Shown here: positions 34,213 to 43,106 of the stretch, piece by piece
Layout of the letters: the number at the start of each line of letters is the position of its first letter
How positions within the stretch are numbered: the stretch's first letter is position 1
Notes under the pieces: model-generated
Seen by the model: only the letters and a program-made list of their open reading frames with translations
Databases searched by the model: none
What the model was told of the DNA's origin: nothing
Made by a program: the position numbers and the translations under genes
Assembly: GCA_020639095.1 (NCBI GenBank)
Contig: JACKHH010000002.1
Span: 124,001-188,000 of the forward strand
DNA: 64,000 nt
Source: Phycisphaerales bacterium
GTDB lineage: Bacteria > Planctomycetota > Phycisphaerae > UBA1845
Direction: 5' to 3'

Positions 34213-34545
34213 CTAGCCCAGCGTCGCATCGAGGGCGTCCTTGAAGTCCTTCTCGCTACGCAAACCGACGAACTTCTCCTTGATCTCCCCACCCTGGAAG
34301 AGGATCACCGTCGGAATGGCGCTGATGCCGAAACGTGCCGAGGTCTGCGGATTGGCATCGGTGTCGAGCTTGCCGACGCTGGCTTTGCCCTTGTATTCCG
34401 TCGCGATCGAGTCGATCGTCGGGCCCAGCGCCTTGCACGGAGCACACCACTCCGCCCAGAAATCCACCAAAACTGGCTTGTCGCTCTGCAAGACATCTTG
34501 CTCGAAGCTGTCGTCCTTGAATTCGATTGTGTCGGGACCCGCCAT
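34213..34545 (-). CDS. trxA: Thioredoxin (WCAPC active site)
   Basis: 110 residues, a single thioredoxin fold. The active site reads FWAEWCAPCKALGP (about 30-43), with alanine where most thioredoxins have glycine. The cis-proline loop is ISAIPTVILFQGG. AAGGAG lies upstream of two adjacent ATGs (34548 and 34545); the second gives the better spacing. Thioredoxin reduces protein disulfides in the cytoplasm; there is no signal peptide. A terminator follows, so it is probably a single-gene unit. Confidence 0.93.
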   Translation of the reverse strand: MAGPDTIEFKDDSFEQDVLQSDKPVLVDFWAEWCAPCKALGPTIDSIATEYKGKASVGKLDTDANPQTSARFGISAIPTVILFQGGEIKEKFVGLRSEKDFKDALDATLG

Positions 34546-34718
34546 CATCGACTCCTTTGTCATCCGTCCAGCCGAGCAGAACCTAATTGCCAACTCGGCG
34601 ACCATCTTTTCGCCTGCGAGGGCGATTGTAGGAATCGCCTCACCAAGGGTCAAGGCAAACCAAAAGCCGCGAATTTCCCGCTGAAAACGTCACACCGGCG
34701 TAACCGCGACCCGCGGTA

Positions 34719-35648
34719 TCAGGTGACGGGAAGCGGTTGGCGTTCCCCTTTCGGACGCGACTTCCACCGGCGGTGAATCCAGAGGTACTGCTCCGGCGCG
34801 CGGCGGATCGATGCCTCCATCGCGTGGCTGTACTCCTGCGTGATCCAGCGCAGCGGGTCGTCGCGGTCGGCCCACTCGTGCGGATGAATCACCCGCTCCA
34901 CACCCACCTCGAACTCGAAGCGATTCCCCAGGCGAACGGCGTAGCCGACGATGATCGGCACGTTGTGCGACATCGCGAGCAGCCCGATGGATTTGTACGT
35001 CGAGGCTTTGATGCCGAAGAAGTCGACGAACATGCCCTTGCTGCCCGCGTTTTGATCGGCAATAAAACCGAGCGCCCCGCCGTCGCGGAGAATCTGCTCG
35101 GCGGATTCCGTCGCGCCCTTCTTGTCGATCAGCGACAAACCCGTGCGGCGGCGCACGCTGACAACGTAACGATTGAGGTAGACGTTATCGAGCGGTCGCA
35201 TGATCGCAGCCACGTCGAAACCGAACAGCGCAAGCAAATAGCCCGCGAGTTCCCAGTTGCCGAAGTGCGGCGTGAGCAGCAAAGCGCCCTTGCCGTCGAG
35301 CATGACGCGCAGGGCAGCCGACATGTTGTTCAAGCGAACGTAGCGACCCCACGTAGCAGCCGTCACCAGGTGCGGCAGGAAGATGAAGTCCATCGCCAGC
35401 ATCGCGAGGCCTTCAAGCGAACGCAGCGCCATGCGTTCCACCTCGACATCGGACATCTCGCTGCCCAGCGCCATGCGGATGTGCGCGGTGGCGCGCTTGC
35501 GATGCCGCGGCAGCACGTACCACCAGATCCGCGCGACGACACGCGCGGTCACCAGATTCCAATTCACCGGGAAAATGCGAAGAAGCGCAATCAGCGCGCG
35601 AGCCAGGGCGTAGAGCAACCATGCCTTGGGACCGTCGTCACGCTTCAT
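34719..35648 (-). CDS. Lysophospholipid (lipid A-type) acyltransferase
   Basis: 309 residues, LpxL/HtrB family. It has one N-terminal membrane segment (about 8-30, AWLLYALARALIALLRIFP) and the catalytic HxxxxE motif in LLTPHFGNWELAG (about 128-140). IMRPLDN and GALGFIADQNAG correspond to the family's acceptor and acyl-binding blocks. The enzyme moves an acyl chain from acyl-ACP to a lipid A precursor or another glycolipid at the inner membrane, consistent with a Gram-negative envelope. No SD is evident before the ATG. The basic C-terminus ends HRRWKSRPKGER. Confidence 0.88.
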   Translation of the reverse strand: MKRDDGPKAWLLYALARALIALLRIFPVNWNLVTARVVARIWWYVLPRHRKRATAHIRMALGSEMSDVEVERMALRSLEGLAMLAMDFIFLPHLVTAATWGRYVRLNNMSAALRVMLDGKGALLLTPHFGNWELAGYLLALFGFDVAAIMRPLDNVYLNRYVVSVRRRTGLSLIDKKGATESAEQILRDGGALGFIADQNAGSKGMFVDFFGIKASTYKSIGLLAMSHNVPIIVGYAVRLGNRFEFEVGVERVIHPHEWADRDDPLRWITQEYSHAMEASIRRAPEQYLWIHRRWKSRPKGERQPLPVT

Positions 35649-35667
35649 GGCTGCATTCTAGGACACA

Positions 35668-35691
35668 TCAATCGCTCTCGCGAGCGATTGA
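35668..35691. repeat. 10-bp hairpin upstream of the acyltransferase
   Basis: TCAATCGCTC / GAGCGATTGA with a 4-nt loop, 20 nt upstream of the acyltransferase ATG. It could be a regulatory stem in the leader or another dispersed palindrome. Confidence 0.5.
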
Positions 35692-35764
35692 ATGATGAGT
35701 GCGGAATGACGAATGACGAAATCGCGCGGCGCTCGATTTCCTGCTGAAATCCTACAGGTCGGTC

Positions 35765-35861
35765 GGGTGGCACGGACAAGCTCCGCTTGTCCGTGGGGCA
35801 TACTTGGGTTGGGTCATTTCTGTAATTGCCCACTGACAAGCAAAGCTTGTCAGTGCCACCC
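35765..35861. repeat. Inverted pair of GGGTGGCAC palindromes
   Basis: Copy A (35765-35797) is GGGTGGCAC with a perfect 11-bp stem (35771-35781 with 35785-35795, loop TCC). Copy B, in reverse, is a perfect 11-bp stem (35831-35841 with 35845-35855, loop AAA) followed by CCACCC. The two stems differ in sequence but share ACAAGC/GCTTGT, as expected of a REP doublet. Confidence 0.75.
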
Positions 35862-35908
35862 GGAATGGATGATGAATACTTGTGATACGTCTCTTTGCCG
35901 CTGGAATC

Positions 35909-37645
35909 CTACAGGTCGGACTCCGCTCTGCCCGACGTGGTCAGCGGGCCGAACATCTCGCGCACGCTCGTGGTCTGGAGCATGAAGCTCGCGTTCAGGG
36001 CACCGTCTTGGGTCAGTTCGTAGAGCGTGCTCGCGATCGTCGAGTAGTCGAGCGCCAGGCCGTGTACGTCGTTCTCGCTGATCACCACTGGATCATCGCC
36101 CAACATGAGAATCAGATCGCCAAGCAGCGGCGAGCAAGGCAATGGCGGCGATTGCCGATCACCAAACGGCGTACGCCTCACGAGCGTGAGCTGGTCCGCA
36201 CCCGCATCGGCGGAAATCGTGATCATCCCGTTGGGATCGCGATAGTACACCGGCGTGCCGCAACGCAAACCGCTTCCGAGCAGCGCGATCCGCTGCCCGC
36301 CGGTGCGCCGCACGTAGATCAGATTTCCGGCGGCAGATGGCACGCGATCGAGCATGAAATTGCTGTCGCCAACCTGCTCGCTGCGAATCACACGATCGCC
36401 ACGCGCGAGTAACCCTTCGTACGCTTCGACGCGGATGCGCGGATCAGGGTCGTCGAGCATTTGTCGCAGAACGCCCGCCGCCCGTGCGGAATCGCGCGCA
36501 TGCGCCAACTCGTCGATTGCCGTCAGGCGCAGCGAACTCCCCTCGTCGAGCGCAACGGCAGCGAGCACTTCGACCGCGACGTTGTCACCGAGTCGCAGGC
36601 CGGTCACAGCAGCGTAGAAGCGCACAACTTCCTTCTTGTCGGTATAGAGCTTCTGCACCACCGGCAACACCGTGCGACCGAGGCCTTCCCAAGCGAGCGC
36701 AATATCCGGATGCGACGCGCCAGGTTCCGCCAGTTCGTCCGCAAGTTGCCGTGCGCGCAGCTCATCAAATCCCGGACGCTGCGGCAAATACAAGTGACGA
36801 ACCAGCGCGAGAAAATGGAAGGGATCATCATGGTACGCCTCGGGCACGCGCAGCTCGACGTACGACGGCGAGGTGGCTTTGGCGACTTTGCGTCCGCCGG
36901 CGAAGCGTTCATTGATCGTACTCGCGATCTGCCGCACGCGTTGGAACGAAGGACGCGTCAGCACCAGGCGCAGACGTCGCGGCTCGATCACCTTGCCACC
37001 GCCGATCACCGTGCCTTCGCGCGCACTGAGTTGAATCCCATCCTTGTCGCTACCGGAGAACGGGTTGATGAACACGGGGCCTGCGGCTTCCGCGAGCGTC
37101 TTGCCTTCGACGACGGAACCGCTGCCCGCGTCGCGGTACACGTGCAGCTCAGCCGTGTAGAGTCGCCCGCCTTCCAGCGAAGTCGTTTGGGTACCCGGTA
37201 GCGCCCGCACATTGAGATCAAACGTATCGCCAACCTGAGCGGCTGCGGGGATTTCACCCTCGATGATGACCACCGCGGTATCGGGATCATCCACGATCTG
37301 CTCAGGCGTGATGCGCGCCGGTTTGATACCGGGACCGGCAAGTTCGGCGCGCTTGTACATCTCCTGGATCAGACGATCGCGGATGCGTTCGGGGCACTCG
37401 CTGGAACCGCGCTTGCCCAACCCGGCGATAATGCCGTACCCGCGAACGCGCATGAAACGCAGACCCTCGATCCACGCCTGCTGCGCGACGGTGTCGCGAT
37501 AGGCGAGCGAATCGGAGAGGCCTTCGATGTTGGCGTCCACGAAACCCTTCTCGACGTCGGGGCGTTTCTTCGTCGTGTTCCAGACGATGTCGCACCCGGA
37601 AGCGCCGAGCAAACCGATAACCAGACAAATGCGAAGAGCAATCAT
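35909..37645 (-). CDS. FlgI-like/HEAT-repeat lipoprotein
   Basis: 578 residues from ATG 37645 (ATGs at 37666 and 37702 are also in frame; none has a clear ribosome site). The signal peptide ends in a lipobox-like LLGASGC. Residues about 50-270 follow the flagellar P-ring protein FlgI: VRGYGIIAGLGKRG, DDPDTAVVIIEGEIPAAAQ, GDTFDLNVRALPGTQTTSLEGG and AREGTVIGGGKVIE. Residues about 300-450 are HEAT-like helices (FYAAVTGLRLGDNVAVEVLAAVA, DDPDPRIRVEAYEGLLARGD). A beta-rich C-terminal part closes the protein. No other flagellar gene is in the window, so a ring-like envelope role outside the flagellum is likely (inference). Its last nine codons come from a dispersed repeat (GTCGGACTCCGC type). Confidence 0.75.
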   Translation of the reverse strand: MIALRICLVIGLLGASGCDIVWNTTKKRPDVEKGFVDANIEGLSDSLAYRDTVAQQAWIEGLRFMRVRGYGIIAGLGKRGSSECPERIRDRLIQEMYKRAELAGPGIKPARITPEQIVDDPDTAVVIIEGEIPAAAQVGDTFDLNVRALPGTQTTSLEGGRLYTAELHVYRDAGSGSVVEGKTLAEAAGPVFINPFSGSDKDGIQLSAREGTVIGGGKVIEPRRLRLVLTRPSFQRVRQIASTINERFAGGRKVAKATSPSYVELRVPEAYHDDPFHFLALVRHLYLPQRPGFDELRARQLADELAEPGASHPDIALAWEGLGRTVLPVVQKLYTDKKEVVRFYAAVTGLRLGDNVAVEVLAAVALDEGSSLRLTAIDELAHARDSARAAGVLRQMLDDPDPRIRVEAYEGLLARGDRVIRSEQVGDSNFMLDRVPSAAGNLIYVRRTGGQRIALLGSGLRCGTPVYYRDPNGMITISADAGADQLTLVRRTPFGDRQSPPLPCSPLLGDLILMLGDDPVVISENDVHGLALDYSTIASTLYELTQDGALNASFMLQTTSVREMFGPLTTSGRAESDL

Positions 37646-37928
37646 AAGCGGGGAACAAGGCAGCATCGCGCGTGCCGAAAAACAGCGGTCTGAGGTATGC
37701 ATCCGGTCGTCAACGCAACGCCCGGCTACCGCACTACGTCGCGTGGGGCGTCAAACTATGCCGGGACCGCCCAGCCGTCAAGCGTCATCGCTTCCTGTGC
37801 GATAGGACCGCCCGGCAGGACGTGTTAACACAATCTTCCGGTTGAATCGCGAATCTCAACTCCGTAGAGTGGAATTCGACCTTCGGGGGTTAGTCGGTTC
37901 CACTTTCCACTTGGCCGATAGGTGAGAT

Positions 37929-40900
37929 ATGCATCGGCTTCACTTCAATCGCATTGTGACCACCAGCATGAGCCGAATCGCATTTGTGTGTTGTGTGCTG
38001 CTCGCGTGGAGCGTGCAGGCGCAGACGTCCGAGCCTGAGGTCCTTACCGGCGAGTTGCTCGACCCAGTCGGTTACGCGACGGGGGTCAACGAAACGCTCG
38101 GCGAAATGCTTGCGCGGGAGGCTGCCCGCACCGACGTGGACACGCCGAAGGGTCGCAACGGCGCGCAAGGCCGATGGCGCGTCCCCACGCAGCGCAGCGA
38201 CAGCTACCCCCATTCCGGCAAGCACAACGCCATCAACGAATGGGGCGACACGCGAATGGCGATCGGTTTTCCACAAAAGGTGTTCCTGCACGGCGCATAC
38301 ATCGCCGGCCAGGAGGGTGCGGGAATCTGGACCAAATCGCTCCGCGCCATCGGCTACCGTGATGGCGAAGCGGTGACGACAACAGAATGGTTCACCGATA
38401 TTGGCCAAACGCCGGCGTGGTTCGAGATGAACCTGGAGTCGATCGACCGCGTGGTCTTCGAGTGTACACCGGTCATTCAGGGCGGCGGCTGGTTCGGACT
38501 CGACGATCTCACGTATACGCTGTTGCCCGATCGCAACTCGGATGAGAAACCCCAGCGCGTCGTCGTTGACTTCGAGGACGCGGACTACCGCCAGGTGCTC
38601 ACCGGCACGAATTACGCGGGCCTCGATTGGGAAATGGGCAGCGGGGACTTCGATGAAAGCGTCGGCATTCCCGCACCGCAGACCGTCGAGTTGCCACCCG
38701 GTCCGCCGGTACCCGACGCGCAAAGCGGCGCCCTGCGCGGAGCAACCGGCACGCCGCCGCAACTGCTCTTCAGCTTCCGCGGGCCCAACATGAGCGAAGC
38801 GGGCAACAGCTTTCCGCCGGACACCTGCGGCGCGGTCGGCCCGAACCATTTCGTCAGCATCGTGAATCGCAATGTTTCGGTCTATCTGAAAGCCACCGGT
38901 GCCAAGCTTGCGAGCATGAGCCTGAACACCTTCTTCTCGCCGTACTCAACCGGTGGCGACCCCCGCATCCTGTACGATCAATACAGTGGGCGCTGGTTCG
39001 CGATTTCGACGACCTTCTCCGGCGGAAGAACCATTCAACTGGCGGCGTCACACACCAGCGATCCAACCGGCACGTGGTTCAAGACGCAATTCTCCGTCGA
39101 TCAGGGCAGCGACACCGGGTGCTGGCCGGACTACCCCACGCTGGGCGTCAACGCAGACGGCGTGTACATCACGACCTACATGGTCGGGTGCGGGATGACG
39201 ATTTTCGCAATCGACAAGGCTCCGCTCATCGCGGTATCGCCGTCGCTGGGCGCAATCAAAGCCTTTCGCGGGTTGACGCAGACCGGCGCAATTCAGCCCG
39301 TTCACTCGTTCGGCACTGTTGACGGCGAGTACTTCATTGACGCGGCATCGTCGTCACAGTTACGCGTGCGACACCTCACCGGCCCGATCGCGACTTCCAC
39401 GCTTGCCAACCTGGGTGCGTTCTTCGTGCCCAGCTACAGCTCGCCGCCGGACGCACCGGCGATGGGCAGCACCACGCCGCTCGACACCGTGGGCGCTCGG
39501 CTGATGAATGCGGTCTATCGCGATGGTCGCATTTGGACGACACACGCGATCAACATCGCCGGCAGGTCCGCATGTCGCTGGTATGTCGTCAATCCCTTGG
39601 GTGCGTCGCCGACCTTGACCGACTTCGGAACGGTCAGCGACCCGGTGCTCTATTACTTCTTCCCGACGATCATGGTCAATGGCCGGGGCGACGCGATCAT
39701 GGGTTTCTCCGGCTCGCACTCCGGGATGTACGCCTCGACATACTTCACCGGAAGGTCGTACCTCGACCCGCTCGGTGTGATGGGCCCGCCAACGCTCTAT
39801 CAGCTTGGGCTGGCTGCGCAGAACCTGCTTGATCAGTTTGGGCGCAACCGTTTCGGCGACTACAGTCTGTGCTCGCTCGATCCGGACAATGACCGCGAGA
39901 TGTGGACCATTCAGGAATACACGTACTCGAACAACGTGTGGGGAACATACATCGCCCGACTCGCCTATGGCGACTGCAACAACAATGACATCACCGACCA
40001 GTTCGACATCACCGGTGGCACCAGTCTCGACTGCAACGACGACGTCATTCCCGACGAGTGCCAGCTTGGTGGCAACGACTGCAATTCGAATGGCGTCCCG
40101 GACGATTGCGACATCGCGGGCAGCACATCGGAAGACTGCAATGCGAACACCGTTCCAGACGACTGCGACATCGCGTTGCTGTCGAGCCGTGACTGCAACG
40201 GCAACGGGATCCCGGACACTTGTGACCTGGGGAGCGGATTTTCGCCGGACTGCAACGTCAACGCGTATCCCGACGAGTGCGAATTGGCGGCGGGCAGCGC
40301 GTTTGATTGCAACGTCAACGACATTCCCGACGTTTGTGACACGGCATCGGGCGGAAGTCTCGACTGCAATGATGACACCGTGCCCGACGAGTGCCAGATT
40401 GTCGGCAATGACTGCAACGCAAACAACCGGCCTGACGATTGCGACGAAGCCGATCTGACCGCAACGATGGTCGGCCCATCCCTGCAAACACCGTGCCCCG
40501 ACGGCATTGCCGTCTTCAGCGTGTCCGCGCCCGGCGGCGAAGCGTATCAGTGGTTCCGCGACGGCACGGAGATGCTCTCGGAGGGCGGGCCGTATTCGGG
40601 CACCGACACGCCCACGCTCACCATCGACCCAGCCGGTGACATCAGCGACCTGAGCAAGTTCAGTTGTCGCGTGGATTACGGCTGCCTGCAACCCTTCAGC
40701 AAACAGGCGCTATTGAATCTGGCGCCGACGGAGATCGACGTTTCACTGACTTCGCCTTCGCCGATCACCGACTGCGTCGAGGACGAGGGCGGGATTGTGA
40801 TTTTCACTGTCGCGGTCGATGATCCCATCGGCGCGAAGTACCGGTGGAGTCGAGGCGGCACTGACCTTACGGATGATGGGCACATCACCGGCACATCGAC

Positions 40901-41516
40901 GAAGCAGATTCTGATCAACGGCCTGCTGCCGACGGACAGCGGCGAATACACCTGCCGCGTGTGGAACGACTGCTTCGCCGAAGCCGATGCGATTACCACC
41001 ACGGGCGTGATTGAACTGGTTGATCCGGTGTTCGAGCAGCAGCCGCGGGACATGTGCGTGGAGTTCGGCGGCGATGCCGTGTTCCACGGGAGCGCCACCA
41101 GCCCCTACTTCTTCGTCTACCGCTGGTATGAAAACGGCGTGCTGCTCAGCAATGGCAGCAAGTTCAGCGGAACGACCACCGACACACTGACAGTGCACAA
41201 CGTGGACGCGGGCGATGATGGCAGGCAATTCTACCTGCGGGCGATCGTGGTGAACCCGTCGTGCGCGAACGTCAGCGACACCGCGACGCTTTCCGCAAAG
41301 GCGATCGGCGAGTGCCCGCCCTGCCCGAACTCCGGCGGCGATATGGACAACGACGGCGACTTCGACCTGATCGACATGCAACAGTTCATGGTCTGCTTCG
41401 GAGTTGATGTCATCGCTCAGCCCGCATGCACCTGCGCCAACGTGGATAATGGAAACGACATCGTCGACTTGAACGATTGGACCGCGCTCGAGCAGATGAT
41501 CGGCGGGCCGTTGTAG
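37929..41516 (+). CDS. Large secreted protein with DCNxNxxPDxCD repeats and Ig-like domains
   Basis: 1195 residues (ATG 37968 is also possible). Signal peptide MSRIAFVCCVLLAWSVQAQ (about 14-32). A beta-domain (about 100-210) has FPQKVFLHGAYIAG and WFTDIG. A large region (about 260-680, NSFPPDTCGAVGPNHFVSI, YDQYSGRWFAIS) resembles a beta-propeller found in many secreted Planctomycetota proteins. Next are nine DCNxNxxPDxCD repeats (about 682-845), two to three Ig-like domains (about 850-1120, CRVDYGC, CRVWNDC), and the calcium-loop tail (MDNDGDFDLIDMQQFMVCFG). No catalytic motif was found. It is probably an adhesin or surface scaffold. Confidence 0.8.
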   Translation: MHRLHFNRIVTTSMSRIAFVCCVLLAWSVQAQTSEPEVLTGELLDPVGYATGVNETLGEMLAREAARTDVDTPKGRNGAQGRWRVPTQRSDSYPHSGKHNAINEWGDTRMAIGFPQKVFLHGAYIAGQEGAGIWTKSLRAIGYRDGEAVTTTEWFTDIGQTPAWFEMNLESIDRVVFECTPVIQGGGWFGLDDLTYTLLPDRNSDEKPQRVVVDFEDADYRQVLTGTNYAGLDWEMGSGDFDESVGIPAPQTVELPPGPPVPDAQSGALRGATGTPPQLLFSFRGPNMSEAGNSFPPDTCGAVGPNHFVSIVNRNVSVYLKATGAKLASMSLNTFFSPYSTGGDPRILYDQYSGRWFAISTTFSGGRTIQLAASHTSDPTGTWFKTQFSVDQGSDTGCWPDYPTLGVNADGVYITTYMVGCGMTIFAIDKAPLIAVSPSLGAIKAFRGLTQTGAIQPVHSFGTVDGEYFIDAASSSQLRVRHLTGPIATSTLANLGAFFVPSYSSPPDAPAMGSTTPLDTVGARLMNAVYRDGRIWTTHAINIAGRSACRWYVVNPLGASPTLTDFGTVSDPVLYYFFPTIMVNGRGDAIMGFSGSHSGMYASTYFTGRSYLDPLGVMGPPTLYQLGLAAQNLLDQFGRNRFGDYSLCSLDPDNDREMWTIQEYTYSNNVWGTYIARLAYGDCNNNDITDQFDITGGTSLDCNDDVIPDECQLGGNDCNSNGVPDDCDIAGSTSEDCNANTVPDDCDIALLSSRDCNGNGIPDTCDLGSGFSPDCNVNAYPDECELAAGSAFDCNVNDIPDVCDTASGGSLDCNDDTVPDECQIVGNDCNANNRPDDCDEADLTATMVGPSLQTPCPDGIAVFSVSAPGGEAYQWFRDGTEMLSEGGPYSGTDTPTLTIDPAGDISDLSKFSCRVDYGCLQPFSKQALLNLAPTEIDVSLTSPSPITDCVEDEGGIVIFTVAVDDPIGAKYRWSRGGTDLTDDGHITGTSTKQILINGLLPTDSGEYTCRVWNDCFAEADAITTTGVIELVDPVFEQQPRDMCVEFGGDAVFHGSATSPYFFVYRWYENGVLLSNGSKFSGTTTDTLTVHNVDAGDDGRQFYLRAIVVNPSCANVSDTATLSAKAIGECPPCPNSGGDMDNDGDFDLIDMQQFMVCFGVDVIAQPACTCANVDNGNDIVDLNDWTALEQMIGGPL
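39972..40466 (+). repeat. In-gene DCNxNxxPDxCD array
   Basis: Nine units whose lengths run 19, 16, 19, 19, 19, 19, 19, 16 and 19 residues. Each begins DCN and carries PDxCD or PDEC. Acidic residues alternate as in thrombospondin type 3 or EF-hand loops, so each unit probably binds calcium and has a disulfide. Confidence 0.8.
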
Positions 41517-41535
41517 ACGCCGTGCCTGCGCGTCA

Positions 41536-42426
41536 CTACGCGTGTGCCGTGAACGGGAAGCGGAACGGTCTATCCTCGTATGGAAAATCGCCTCCGCCGA
41601 TGTGCGTGCCGTCGGGATCGTCACCAGCCAGCGTGCGCACGTGCGCGAGCGCGACCTTGTCGGGCATGAACATGCATTCGATCTGGTTGGCTTTGAATGC
41701 TGGCAGATAGCTCAGGACGTCATCTAGTGCCGGGATTTGTGGCCCCACGATGTCAAACACGCGAAGCGTTTTCCCTGTCATACCGGCGAACGCAACCACA
41801 CCGAGTTCCTCCACCCAGTACGCGCAGTCGCTCAGCGTATACAGCGCATGGAACATCAGCAGGTTCGGCGAAAGGCAGCCGATTTCGTCGGACACAGCCG
41901 TTCGTTGCCGGGCGAGATCGTGCAGCAGCGCCAGGTCGTCGCCGTCATTGAAGTTCAGGCGTCGCGCGGAGCCATCGCCCGACAACGACTGCACCGGAGT
42001 AACGAAGCGATGCTGCGGCGTGCAGCGAAACCCGCATTTCTTGTAGAAGGGGAAAGCGTCCAAATCGGCGAAGAGAAAGCTGAATTCCGAAGTGAGCCCC
42101 CGGCACCAAGCGAGCGCACGGTTGGTCAGTTCGCGATTCAATCCGCGCCGGCGATACAGAGGCTCGGTGCCAACACCAGACACCTGCGGCACCACGCACG
42201 GCTCACCGGCGATAACCATCGGCAGCAGGTAGAGCGAAACGTTGGAGACGATCCGGTCCCCTTCGAAGAACGAAAACGGCACATAATGCTCATCCCAGAA
42301 TCCGCGATCGCGCCACGCCGACAGATCGAGCCCGTGAATCCCACGCGTGAACCGGATGTACTCCGCCTGCGCCGCGGGGTCGTCCCAGTATTGACTTCGG
42401 AATTGAAGTTCCAAGGGCTCACACAT
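41536..42426 (-). CDS. GNAT family acetyltransferase
   Basis: 296 residues from ATG 42426; an ATG at 42438 lies inside the upstream terminator stem. The N-terminal GNAT fold (about 40-140) has VPQVSGVGTEPLYRRRGLNREL, the acetyl-CoA-binding loop (V..V.V.P..R..G), then SFLFADLDAFPFYKKCGF. The C-terminal half (about 150-296) has an additional GNAT-like or SCP2-like fold, as in Eis-type acetyltransferases. Eis proteins acetylate aminoglycosides or peptides; the substrate here is unknown. Convergent with the repeat protein gene (19 nt gap). Confidence 0.75.
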   Translation of the reverse strand: MCEPLELQFRSQYWDDPAAQAEYIRFTRGIHGLDLSAWRDRGFWDEHYVPFSFFEGDRIVSNVSLYLLPMVIAGEPCVVPQVSGVGTEPLYRRRGLNRELTNRALAWCRGLTSEFSFLFADLDAFPFYKKCGFRCTPQHRFVTPVQSLSGDGSARRLNFNDGDDLALLHDLARQRTAVSDEIGCLSPNLLMFHALYTLSDCAYWVEELGVVAFAGMTGKTLRVFDIVGPQIPALDDVLSYLPAFKANQIECMFMPDKVALAHVRTLAGDDPDGTHIGGGDFPYEDRPFRFPFTAHA

Positions 42427-42427
42427 G

Positions 42428-42468
42428 AAAAAAGGCATTGCTGATTCGCTACGTGAATCAGCAATGCC
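42428..42468 (-). terminator. Rho-independent terminator of the HNH gene
   Basis: On the minus strand: a 14-bp perfect stem (42455-42468 with 42434-42447), a 7-nt loop and six T's (42433-42428). It sits 30 nt after the HNH stop and directly abuts the start codon of the next gene. Confidence 0.92.
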
Positions 42469-42497
42469 CTTGAGAGTTACATGAATACGCGTTGCCT

Positions 42498-43106
42498 CTA
42501 CGTCAGTTCGACGTCCCAGTACGCGTGATCGAGGAACTGGCGCCAAGAGTGGTAGCGGGCGTCGGACAGCTTTATGCTGATGACCGGGCTCCGTGCGGGT
42601 TTGCGCGGGATGGAGATCAGCTTCATGTTCGCCTGTTCCGGCGTCCTGCCGCCCTTGCGCACGTTGCACTTGAGGCAGCAGCACACGAGGTTTTCCCAAG
42701 TGGTGTCGCCGCCCTGCGAACGTGGGACCACGTGGTCCAGGCTCAGGTCAGCCGTCGCGAACCGCTTGCCGCAATACTGGCACAGGCTGCGGTCGCGGGC
42801 GTAAATATTCCGCCGGTTGAACTTCACCTGCTGCTTGGGAATACGGTTATAGGTGAGCACGCGGATGATCCGCGGCACGGCGATGTCGAAGCGCACGGTG
42901 CGCACCCAGTCGTGGCCGGCGGGTTCAAACTCGCGCCGGAACCGGCTCAACTCCGCCCAGTCCTCGAAATTGTACGAAACGTACTTACCGTCCTCGACAT
43001 GTACGATTTCGGCGACGGGGTTGTTGTCCACGTCATCCTTGCAGAGCAAGGAGAACGCACGCCGCGCGGAGATTACGCGCAGCGCCATGTAGTGGGCGTT
43101 GAGCAT
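42498..43106 (-). CDS. HNH endonuclease family protein
   Basis: 202 residues. The start lies near ATG 43106 or GTG 43112; the family typically begins VLxLN.HY..L.VIS.RRA, seen here as VLMLNAHYMALRVISARRA. The HNH domain (about 105-160) has CQYCGKRF, LSLDHVVPRSQGG (the catalytic DH) and WENLVCCCLKCNVRKGG, so both CxxC zinc knuckles and the HNH active site are intact. Such stand-alone HNH proteins are common in Planctomycetota and cyanobacteria, and their DNA targets are unknown. No methylase or phage gene is nearby. A terminator follows. Confidence 0.9.
   Translation of the reverse strand: MLNAHYMALRVISARRAFSLLCKDDVDNNPVAEIVHVEDGKYVSYNFEDWAELSRFRREFEPAGHDWVRTVRFDIAVPRIIRVLTYNRIPKQQVKFNRRNIYARDRSLCQYCGKRFATADLSLDHVVPRSQGGDTTWENLVCCCLKCNVRKGGRTPEQANMKLISIPRKPARSPVISIKLSDARYHSWRQFLDHAYWDVELT

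Noticed and set aside
33019..34776. 585-codon plus-strand open frame across the PSP1 and thioredoxin genes
   Set aside because: It spans two well-supported minus-strand genes and a terminator and shows no domain.
35909..37645. Flagellar gene cluster
   Set aside because: Only the FlgI-like domain is present; no other flagellar gene is within the window.
42498..43106. HNH gene as part of a restriction or defence island
   Set aside because: No methylase, helicase or other defence gene is adjacent; stand-alone HNH genes of this type are common.
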